A stretch of DNA of 64,000 bases, from assembly GCA_963751835.1 (NCBI GenBank), contig CAVVWD010000020.1, positions 181,408 to 245,407 on the forward strand, read 5' to 3'. Below, piece after piece: positions 53,768-60,513 of this stretch. How positions within the stretch are numbered: position 1 is the first letter of the stretch; the number at the start of each line of letters is the position of its first letter. The position numbers and the translations under genes were made by a program. The DNA is from JACVRW01 sp963751835 (lineage in GTDB: Bacteria; Actinomycetota; Thermoleophilia; Solirubrobacterales; Thermoleophilaceae). The notes beneath the pieces were generated by a model, which had not been told where the DNA came from, searched no databases, and worked only from the letters and a program-made list of their open reading frames with translations.

Positions 53768-55057
53768 TCATGTCGCGACGTCGGTCGGTTGTGCCGTTGG
53801 TCCGCGGGGGCGCGTGACGTCGGTTGGGGCGCTCTCCATTGGCGGGGGCTCGTCGGGCGGGTGTTGCTGGTACCAGCGGGCGTAGCGGTCGGCGAGCGGG
53901 GCGGCGCTGAGGCCATGGGCGAAGACCGAGAGCCCGACGGTGAGGTAGATCGCGAGCGCGATCAGGTGCTCGTGGGGGAGGTTTGATTCCTCGATCACGA
54001 TTACCGCGAACACGATCGACGCCAGACCGCGGGGACCGAACCAGCCGAGAAATGCGAGCGTCGGCGGCCGGGCGTGCGATCCCAACATCGCCATCGCGAC
54101 CGGCAGCATCCGCACAACCGTCAGGCTGAGGACTGCGTACAGGGCAAGCTCCCGGGTCAGCTCGCCGAGCGCGGGGCCGAACAGGATCGCCCCGAAGAAG
54201 AGGAAGGTGACGCCGTTGAGCACGTTCCCCACCTGCTCGCTGAGCTCGTTGATCTGCTCGGGGTCGCGCCCGAGCGCCTGCCTGAAGGTCATCCCCGCAA
54301 CGAACGCGGCGATGAAGCCCGAGCCGCCGAGCGCGCTTGCCATCCCATAGGCGAGCGCCGTGCCGGCGCCGGGGATCACCTGCCACCACGCAGGCGCGAT
54401 CAGGTCTCGGCGGCCGGCGTGGATCACAATCGCCGCGACTACCAGCCCGCCTACCAGACCGCCGACGACCCCGAAGCCGATCTCCTCGAGCAGCAGCGTC
54501 GCGGGGCTGCGCCCCTCGGAGATGCCCGATTGAACATCGGCCACCGCCACCGCCGCGAACAAGAGCGGCACACAGATCCCGTCGTTGAGCCCGCCCTCGA
54601 CATTGAGCCCCTGGCGGACCCGGTCCGGCATGCGCGGCTCTGTGACGACCGCATGCCCCAGCGCGGCGTCGGTCGGCGCCAACACGATCGCCAGGATCAC
54701 CGCCTCCTCGACGCTCAACCGGTCGAAGATCACAGCCGCCGCGGCCGCGCCGAGCGCGATCGTCAAGGGCAGCCCGACAGTGAGCAGCCGCAGCGGCACC
54801 CCGACTTCGCGGCGAAGCAAACGCAGATCGATGCGCGAGGCGTCGCAGAACAACACCAACGCCAGCGTCGCCTCAGCCAACGTCCGCACAGTCGCGCTCG
54901 AGCTCTCGAGATCGATCCCGTCAAGCACCTCGGGCCCGACCAGCAACCCGACCGCGACGAAGACCATCGCCGGCGTAACCGGCGTTCCCGACAGTCGCCT
55001 CGAGATCGCCGCGACTCCGAGCAGCGTGAGCGCCACGATGGCAAGCGACCACTCCAT
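53768..55057 (-). CDS. CPA1-type cation:proton antiporter
   Basis: This 429-aa protein has 12 to 13 helices. Functional motifs are VILAIVLAPTDAALG and VEGGLNDGICVPLLF, whose Asn-Asp pair is the ion-binding site of electroneutral CPA1 exchangers, and LGWFGPRGLASIVFAV near the end. It probably exchanges Na+ (or K+) for H+. It is monocistronic, with a copy of the shared motif 127 bp upstream. It adds to the Mbh-type antiporter elsewhere in the window. Confidence 0.87.
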   Translation of the reverse strand: MEWSLAIVALTLLGVAAISRRLSGTPVTPAMVFVAVGLLVGPEVLDGIDLESSSATVRTLAEATLALVLFCDASRIDLRLLRREVGVPLRLLTVGLPLTIALGAAAAAVIFDRLSVEEAVILAIVLAPTDAALGHAVVTEPRMPDRVRQGLNVEGGLNDGICVPLLFAAVAVADVQSGISEGRSPATLLLEEIGFGVVGGLVGGLVVAAIVIHAGRRDLIAPAWWQVIPGAGTALAYGMASALGGSGFIAAFVAGMTFRQALGRDPEQINELSEQVGNVLNGVTFLFFGAILFGPALGELTRELALYAVLSLTVVRMLPVAMAMLGSHARPPTLAFLGWFGPRGLASIVFAVIVIEESNLPHEHLIALAIYLTVGLSVFAHGLSAAPLADRYARWYQQHPPDEPPPMESAPTDVTRPRGPTAQPTDVAT

Positions 55058-55184
55058 TCAGAGCCGCCGCGGGTTGGAGATCGCCCCACCGTCTGCGAGC
55101 AACGCGATCAGCATGATCGACCTCCGCCAGCCGAGGGCGACTGTTGCTCCACGGGACCACGGTGGCCGACCACGAATGCGCAGT

Positions 55185-55206
55185 CATCATCCGTTCCGCA
55201 TGATTT
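55185..55206 (-). promoter_or_regulatory. Shared 22-bp motif, copy 4 (CPA1 antiporter)
   Basis: AAATCAT, spacer GCGGAACG, GATGATG on the minus strand; 127 bp upstream of the antiporter start. Its spacer is the most divergent of the seven. Confidence 0.55.
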
Positions 55207-55282
55207 CGCCGTGCTCATTCCGGCGGTGCGCCGGGGCGATTCGACCGAACGCGGCTAGAGGCCGGTCCGGCAGGCTGCGTCT

Positions 55283-56008
55283 CTACTGAGCCTCGCTCGT
55301 CGAGTTCGTGACTCGGCCCGGCGGTCCAGCGTCGCGAGGGCCCGGCCGGCTGCCCGCCCCTCCGGCTTCAGCATCCTCGCTGCCTTGCGCTTTCTGGAGG
55401 GCTTCGAGCCGCTCCCTCAGCTCCGCGACCTCCCGGCGCAGGTCGGCGACCTTGCGGCGCTCCTCGACCAGCTCTGCGGCGAGGCCGCGCAATGCCGAGC
55501 CGAGCTGGTGGGCGCGAAACTCGCGGTCGGTTCCCGTCACGCCGCGGTCCTCGCTCGGCTGGGGCCGCGACGGCCGGGAAGCGGCGCGCTGCAGGATCTC
55601 AAGCCCGAGCGCGTAGGGGGGCGACCATCCGTCGCTTCGAATCGGAGGGTTGAGCGCCCGATCGGCAAGGTCGGCGCGTTTGACGCTCCGGGCGATGTCG
55701 GCGCCCGCGCCGCTTGCCCGCGCGATCATCTCGACATGCGCCAGATAGCGCGTATTCGACCGCGAGTTCGTGTCGCGGGTGAGGAGCCTGAGCGCGCGTA
55801 GCTCGTCGCGCGATAGCCCCTTCGCCAACAGCTCCTCTTCCGAGATCGAGGTGTGCTCGAGCGTCTCGTGAAGCCATGCGACAACGCGAGCGTCGCGGGG
55901 CACCGCCGCCGCAACCCTCCGAATGTGGTCGATCAGCGGCGTCCCGGCGGCGTCACGCTGGCCGTCGTGGAGCGCTTCGGCCAACGACCGGGCATGATCA
56001 GCGTTCAC
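55283..56008 (-). CDS. HD-like (RelA/SpoT hydrolase-type) protein with coiled-coil tail
   Basis: The N-terminal 150 residues resemble small HD-superfamily hydrolases: HDGQRDAAGTPLIDHIRRVAAAV and VVAWLHETLEHTSISEEEL, RAVKRADLADRALN-like (here SVKRADLADRALNP). At the second site the usual His-Asp is His-Glu (LHETLEH), so activity is uncertain. The C-terminal 70 residues are a coiled coil (ELVEERRKVADLRREVAELRERLEALQKAQG). It is monocistronic. Confidence 0.7.
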   Translation of the reverse strand: MNADHARSLAEALHDGQRDAAGTPLIDHIRRVAAAVPRDARVVAWLHETLEHTSISEEELLAKGLSRDELRALRLLTRDTNSRSNTRYLAHVEMIARASGAGADIARSVKRADLADRALNPPIRSDGWSPPYALGLEILQRAASRPSRPQPSEDRGVTGTDREFRAHQLGSALRGLAAELVEERRKVADLRREVAELRERLEALQKAQGSEDAEAGGAGSRPGPRDAGPPGRVTNSTSEAQ

Positions 56009-56053
56009 GGGCGTCGAGGCTCCCGCGTCTCGAACGCCCTCCTCCCGGTGGCC

Positions 56054-56251
56054 CTACCGGAGGTGGGTTCTGGCTTCAGCAGCTTCTGCCGCCGGGGTGG
56101 GCTTCATCAGCGCGCCGACGATCCACAGGAACGGGAAGAGGATCCCGAACCAGAACAGGGCGGTGTGCCCCTTGCGGAGCGTCGCCAGGCCGAGCACGAA
56201 CAGCGCGGTCAGATACAGGACGCCGAGCAGAATCCAGAGCCAAGCCGACAT
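56054..56251 (-). CDS. Small two-helix membrane protein
   Basis: This 65-aa protein has two membrane helices (AWLWILLGVLYLTALFVLGLATL and TALFWFGILFPFLWIVGALM) and a short charged tail. An AGGA lies a few bases before the ATG at 56251; the ATG at 56275 would add eight polar residues. A copy of the shared motif lies 95 bp upstream. Similar small proteins are common in actinobacteria and lack a function. Confidence 0.68.
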   Translation of the reverse strand: MSAWLWILLGVLYLTALFVLGLATLRKGHTALFWFGILFPFLWIVGALMKPTPAAEAAEARTHLR

Positions 56252-56345
56252 GATTGTTCCTGCCTTTCGATCCACCGAGTAGACGCCGCGCGCCTCGCGG
56301 AACCTGGACTTCCGATCCCAGGGTCTCGTCCGATGGGTCCCATCG

Positions 56346-56367
56346 CATCGTCCCGATGGGATGAAAT
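56346..56367 (-). promoter_or_regulatory. Shared 22-bp motif, copy 5 (small membrane protein)
   Basis: ATTTCAT, spacer CCCATCGG, GACGATG on the minus strand; 95 bp upstream of the membrane-protein start at 56251. All 22 bases match copy 1. Confidence 0.65.
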
Positions 56368-56378
56368 CGGCCCATCGG

Positions 56379-56555
56379 TCAGCGCCAGACCACGCGCGGC
56401 CTCCGTCGCTTGAGCCGCTGGATTGCCGCGCGCGAGCGAGATCGCCATGGCGGGTGCCCAGTCCATACTCGCGACAAGCGCCGCGCCAGCCAGAGTGCCG
56501 TGTAGACGTCGTCCAGCACCGACCACCGGGGGTTGCCGTGGTATGAGCGCCTCAT
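56379..56555 (-). CDS. Possible small basic protein
   Basis: This is a 58-aa frame, RRSYHGNPRWSVLDDVYTALWLARRLSRVWTGHPPW followed by an arginine-rich end. The hydrophobic pattern is protein-like, but the ribosome-binding site is weak and no family is recognised. It lies between the DUF6325 gene and copy 5 of the motif. Confidence 0.35.
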   Translation of the reverse strand: MRRSYHGNPRWSVLDDVYTALWLARRLSRVWTGHPPWRSRSRAAIQRLKRRRPRVVWR

Positions 56556-56673
56556 GCGCAACTGCCTAGCGGCGTCGTCGTGAGACGCGTCGTGCGGTGC
56601 GGCGCGACGTGCGTCGTGCGACTCTGCGTGATCCGAACATCTCGTACCTCCAGTTCGTGGTGATGGCGGGCTG

Positions 56674-57120
56674 TCAGCTCGCGCTTCCCGCGGCGGCCGT
56701 CTCCGGGGCATGCAGCTGCTCGGCCTCCTCGGCCGACATGAGGCCGATCTCGACCAGGTCGAGCGGGCTGATGAAGCCGTCGCTGATGCGGAAGCCGCCC
56801 GCGCGCGCGATCGCGTCGCGCAGAGGCACCGCCCAGTGGTGCTCGAGCAGCAGCAGCGCGGCGGCCGAGTCGTTGGGAATGTCCTCGAGGACGTCCCAGG
56901 CGTCCTCGTCGGAGAACACCTGCACGCCGTCGGCGGCCGCCTCCGCGCCGGCCAGAGCGCCGGCCTCGAGGCCCTCCTCGCCCTCGATGCCGAGACCGAC
57001 GAGCGCGCCCACCGTGGTGCCGAGCTCGATCGCCTCCTCCTCGGACAGGTTGCTCAGATGCTCGACTTCGATCTCGCCCTGCGCATCCTTGTACACGGCG
57101 AGTGCATCGATCACTCGCAC
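56674..57120 (-). CDS. DUF6325-like protein, N-terminally damaged
   Basis: This 148-aa frame from GTG 57120 matches the DUF6325 family (VRVIDALAVYKDAQGEIEVEHL, acidic middle, SAAALLLLEHHWAVPLRDAIARAGG). The frame continues upstream as FHGEIIAELERLRESDT, which is normal family sequence, but the expected start and first residues (a DYxVIEFP-type beta strand) are replaced by unrelated sequence at about 57170. The gene has probably lost its start. Compare the intact relative at 57664. Confidence 0.65.
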   Translation of the reverse strand: MRVIDALAVYKDAQGEIEVEHLSNLSEEEAIELGTTVGALVGLGIEGEEGLEAGALAGAEAAADGVQVFSDEDAWDVLEDIPNDSAAALLLLEHHWAVPLRDAIARAGGFRISDGFISPLDLVEIGLMSAEEAEQLHAPETAAAGSAS

Positions 57121-57162
57121 CGTGTCGCTCTCGCGCAGCCGCTCTAGCTCGGCGATGATCTC

Positions 57163-57480
57163 GCCGTGAAACTCGGGATGGTGGTCGCGGGGTTCTCGAT
57201 CTGGGCGGGCGGCGAGTTCGGCCGCTGGATCGGGATCATCGGCGCCAGCCTCGGCGCGCTCGGGGCGCTGCTGTCGATCCCGGAAGCGGTCGGCGTCGGC
57301 GAAGAACAGCGGCCCGTCGATGCGCGTTCCAGGTGGCGCGCGAGCTGCGGTCGCGGGGCGCCTCGTCCTGGGCGAGCTCCTGGATGCGCGCTGGCCCTCG
57401 ATGATCCCGAGCCGCCCACCAGGCCCGAGGCGCCGTTCGCCATTCCCTGCGCGACCAGCTCCTGGTTTGCGGTCACCCCC
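57163..57480. pseudogene. Remnants of a DUF7144 membrane gene and a SulP gene
   Basis: On the plus strand, 57163-57280 encodes VAGFSIWAGGEFGRWIGIIGASLGALGALLSIP, which matches helix 2-3 of the DUF7144 protein at 53277. On the minus strand, 57480-57275 encodes ANQELVAQGMANGASGLVGG, a SulP signature, and in another frame RIDGPLFFADADRFRDR, the start of a SulP STAS domain. Neither has the rest of its gene. The fragments abut the damaged DUF6325 gene. Confidence 0.65.
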
Positions 57481-57529
57481 CTGCCGTCGCCGGCGCCCGC
57501 TCGCCCGCCGTCCTCAAGCTAGCTAGGCA

Positions 57530-57551
57530 AAATCATCCCTATCGGACGATG
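57530..57551 (+). promoter_or_regulatory. Shared 22-bp motif, copy 6 (DUF6325)
   Basis: AAATCAT, spacer CCCTATCG, GACGATG on the plus strand; 112 bp upstream of the DUF6325 start at 57664. Confidence 0.62.
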
Positions 57552-57663
57552 CAGTTCCCTCTCGGTCCGTCCATGCTCTGACGACGACAACGCGAACCCC
57601 GGCCGCGCCTGAGCCGTCCGCTGGGTGCTCGTGTACCAGGCCGGTCGATCGACAGGAGCGATC

Positions 57664-58128
57664 ATGGAGGGCAACAACTTGGACGTCCTTGGGCCCGTCG
57701 ACTACATCGTGGTCGAGTTTCCGGCAGCGGAGGCGAACTTCTCCGGTGAGATGGCGGCCGAGCTGACGTCACTGGTCGACCGCGGCCTCGTGCGGGTGCT
57801 GGATCTGCTGCTCCTGCGCAAGGACCTCGACGGGTCGGTGGAGGTCGACGAGCTGCACGAGGTGGACGCGAGCCATGTGGGTCAATTACGTGCGCTCGAG
57901 GCTGATCTCGCGTTGCTGCTGGCAGCGGAGGATGTCGATGAGATCGGCAAGGTGCTGGAGCCCGGCAATGTCGCGGCGGTGCTGGTCTACGAGAACAGCT
58001 GGGCCGCACCGTTTGCGTCGGCGGTGCGACGCTCCGGCGGCCAGCTTGTCGCCGACGGCCGTATCCCGGCCCAGGCACTGCTGGCCGCCATCGAAGCCGA
58101 AGACGGAACCGACGAGGCAGGAGGTTGA
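57664..58128 (+). CDS. DUF6325-like protein
   Basis: This 154-aa protein is the intact relative of the gene at 56674: VDYIVVEFPAAEANFSGEMAAELTSLVDRGLVRVLDLLLLRKDLDGSVEVDELHE, an acidic helical middle, and NVAAVLVYENSWAAPFASAVRRSGGQLVADGRIP. Function is unknown; the fold may be a ferredoxin-like stress protein. It overlaps nothing and is followed one base later by a small basic protein, the usual DUF6325/SHOCT pairing. Confidence 0.75.
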   Translation: MEGNNLDVLGPVDYIVVEFPAAEANFSGEMAAELTSLVDRGLVRVLDLLLLRKDLDGSVEVDELHEVDASHVGQLRALEADLALLLAAEDVDEIGKVLEPGNVAAVLVYENSWAAPFASAVRRSGGQLVADGRIPAQALLAAIEAEDGTDEAGG

Positions 58129-58129
58129 C

Positions 58130-58297
58130 ATGCCGCTGGGCAGAGGACGTGTTGGCAGGCGGGGAGTACTCGGAGGCCGTCCGGTCGCGCGAGGAGCTGC
58201 GGTCGTCGGCACAGCCGCGGTCGTAAAGCACGGTCACGATCGGCGCGCGGACCGTCGCGACGACCGGGGCGACCGGCGTGAGGACCGACGGGCGTGA
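58130..58297 (+). CDS. Small basic protein, partner of DUF6325 (SHOCT domain missing)
   Basis: This 55-aa protein begins PLGRGRVGRRGVLGGRPVARGAAVVGTAAVVKHG, like the leader of SHOCT proteins that follow DUF6325, then ends in a DR-rich tail (RRADRRDDRGDRREDRRA). AGGAGG precedes the ATG. The expected SHOCT domain is absent and the end lies in a short repeat (GTGAGGACCGACGGG twice), consistent with truncation. Confidence 0.55.
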   Translation: MPLGRGRVGRRGVLGGRPVARGAAVVGTAAVVKHGHDRRADRRDDRGDRREDRRA

Positions 58298-58366
58298 GGA
58301 CCGACGGGAGGGCCGCGGCCCGGGAGTCTTCAGATAGCGCGGTGGCGTTCCCACAAGGAGGCCACA

Positions 58367-58890
58367 CCTGTCTCGGAGTGGCTCGGAGGGTTCGGGATCG
58401 ACGAAGGGATGCTCGCTCCGGTCATCGCCGCGCGCGACCGCTGGCTCAAGCCGGGCGGAGTCTTGACCCTCCGCTCGGTCACGGCGTGGACCGCGCTGGT
58501 GCACGACCGCTATCTCGGGGAGACGGTGGATTCCTGCGGGACAACCCGTACGGCCTCAGAGCTCGAGGACCTGGTCGAGAAGACCGTCAACGAGATCTAC
58601 TACTCCGGCACCTTCCGTCACCTCGCGGCGGCTGACAGGCGCTCCGAGCCGAGTCGACTGTGGACGACGAACGCGGAGCGGATCCCGCTCGAGCAGGCGC
58701 AGGCGCCTCACGAAGCCGAGACGCTGCTGCCAGTCCACGACCACGGAACGGCCAACGCGCTCGCCTGTGGTTCAGCGCCGAGCTCGCACCCGGCATCGCG
58801 CTCTCCGTGGGACCCGGCGATCCACCGACGCACTGGGGGATGACGACGGCCCGCTGCGCTCGCCCGTCGACTCAAGCCCGGCATAGTCGT
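58367..58890 (+). pseudogene. Fragment of a PRMT-like SAM methyltransferase
   Basis: The sequence VSEWLGGFGIDEGMLAPVIAARDRWLKPGGVLTL matches the double-E-loop and following helix of arginine methyltransferases. The C-terminal strand LWFSAELAPGIALSVGPGDPPTHWG appears in a different frame around 58780-58840. The SAM-binding N-terminal half is missing. It is truncated and frameshifted. Confidence 0.65.
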
Positions 58891-58998
58891 CCGCGCCAGA
58901 GTCAGGACCGCCCGGCTCGACCGATCGGGACATGGACGAGCTGGGCCATCGCGATGCCAGGCGCCGACTGGGAGGAGCACGACGAGCAGTCGGTCTGG

Positions 58999-59320
58999 GA
59001 GGAGATACCAGAGGACGTCCGTTCCGGATGGGAAGTCCTCGACTCGGCCCACTAGTGCGTAGCCGTTGCGTTCATAGAGGTCCCGGGCCTGGAAGTCGTA
59101 GGTGAAGTGGACGGTCTGTGAGCACCCGCGCGCCGGCTGCCTCGGCTTCGGCGGCGGCGAGCAGCCTTGTCGCGAGGCCGCGACCGCGAAGGCTCGGTGC
59201 GACCCAGAGACTTTGCAGCTCGCAGCAGTTGCCCCAGGTCCATCCGCTGATGCCCGCGACGACTGTCCCCGCGTCGTCGCGGACGAAGATCGCGAGGTCG
59301 ACTTCGTCACCGAGTGCCAT
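58999..59320 (-). pseudogene. GNAT acetyltransferase with a frameshift
   Basis: The first frame gives VDLAIFVRDDAGTVVAGISGWTWGNCCELQSLWVAPSLRGRGLATRLLAAAEAEAAGA, including the acetyl-CoA loop RGRGLATRL. The rest (CSQTVHFTYDFQARDLYERNGYALVGRVEDFPSGTDVLWYLL) is in the next frame after about 59130. One base has been gained or lost. The ends are intact, so the event looks recent. Confidence 0.72.
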
Positions 59321-59419
59321 CGCGGCGGACGCCTCACGACGGATCTGCGTCTTCGAGGAGTTCGATGTCGAGTGGATCGGGATGGTCCTCGACGTGGAAC
59401 TCCACAGCGACCGAGTTCC

Positions 59420-59835
59420 TCAGACGCCGACGATCTGCTCGATCAGGGACACGTCGTCGAAGTACGTCCGGTACGACCGGATCTTCCCGTCGCGGAAGTC
59501 GGCCACAGTGACGCCAGGCAACTTGACGTGGCGTCCCGTCGCTTCCAACACGGCATCCTCATCAAGGACGAGTGGTCCGGTGTGATCGGCTTCGATGACC
59601 CACTCGGCGAACGCCTTGTTGCCCACTTCGTCGAGTCCCCTGTACAAGATGACGACGTTGGAGAACGCTACTCGCGGAGCGCGGCGAGGGCCGCGAGTGC
59701 TTCCAGCCCTGAGACGGCGGCATACGGCGACCAACCGACGACATCATCGGTGAACAGGGTGCCGAGATCAACGGATCCGCCAGCGACCTCGGCATCGATC
59801 GCCTTCGACAACACGTCCTTACGCGATTCACTCAT
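59420..59835 (-). pseudogene. SnoaL/NTF2-like protein with a frameshift
   Basis: The ATG at 59835 begins SESRKDVLSKAIDAEVAGGSVDLGTLFTDDVVGWSPYAAVSGLEALAALAALRE, which reaches a stop at 59668. The continuation, AFSNVVILYRGLDEVGNKAFAEWVIEADHTG and VKLPGVTVADFRDGKIRSYRTYFDDVSLIEQIVG, is in another frame from about 59690. Both halves are typical of SnoaL-like proteins. Confidence 0.74.
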
Positions 59836-59984
59836 CGAAGCTCCCCTATCCTCGCCGGAAGCGATCCTGCGAACGTCCTCTAGAAATCCGACGACGTTCA
59901 GGAGCCGAGCACCTTCGCCTTCGCCGCCGCGAACTCTTCGTCCGAAAGCGCGCCGAGGCGCGCCGCTGATCCGGTCTCGTTCGG

Positions 59985-60470
59985 CTATTCCTGGTTTGCC
60001 GCGGCGAGCGAGCGGATCGCCGAGGCGGATGCGGAGGGGTGAACCCACTGCTCCATGGCCAGCGCCATGGCCATCCCCACCGCCGCCTGAACGGCCTCCT
60101 TCCTCGTCTCGTCATCCCCGCCGTCCCGCTCGACCGGGACGATCGCCCGACCTCTCGCCTGCGCGACCGCTGCGGAAGCCTGACCCTCGACGTCGGGATC
60201 GATCACGCCGACGATCATCGCCGTTCCCGGAGCCAGCCGCCCCTTCAGCGCCTGGCCGGCCTTGTGCTCGACGACCATCCCGATCGGCCCCCCGCCAGTG
60301 TGCTCCACGCTGATCTCGTTTGGGGCGTCACTGGTGGCGAGGACGAGCACCTTCGACCTGTCCATGACGAGACCGGTCTTCGGGAGCTCCTCCTTCAGGA
60401 CGGAGTACCCGTGCTGCGCGCTATCGCTGTCGTCGTAGGCGGCGACCAACACGCTCAGTTCCTTGCTCAT
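59985..60470 (-). CDS. DUF1269-like protein, cut from its SHOCT tail by an in-frame TAG
   Basis: This 161-aa protein has the pattern SVLVAAYDDSDSAQHGYSVLKEELPKTGLVMDRSKVLVLATSDAP, a glycine-rich turn, an APGTAMIVGVIDPD strand and a C-terminal amphipathic helix. The ATG at 60470 has GAAGGGAGT upstream. Translation ends at TAG 59985-59987, but the same frame continues for 29 codons with PNETGSAARLGALSDEEFAAAKAKVLGS, a complete SHOCT domain, to TGA at 59898. The normal protein was probably DUF1269 plus SHOCT. Confidence 0.7.
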   Translation of the reverse strand: MSKELSVLVAAYDDSDSAQHGYSVLKEELPKTGLVMDRSKVLVLATSDAPNEISVEHTGGGPIGMVVEHKAGQALKGRLAPGTAMIVGVIDPDVEGQASAAVAQARGRAIVPVERDGGDDETRKEAVQAAVGMAMALAMEQWVHPSASASAIRSLAAANQE

Positions 60471-60513
60471 CTCGTTACTCCCTTCGCTCCGGCATCGGTC
60501 GTGGATGCAACAG

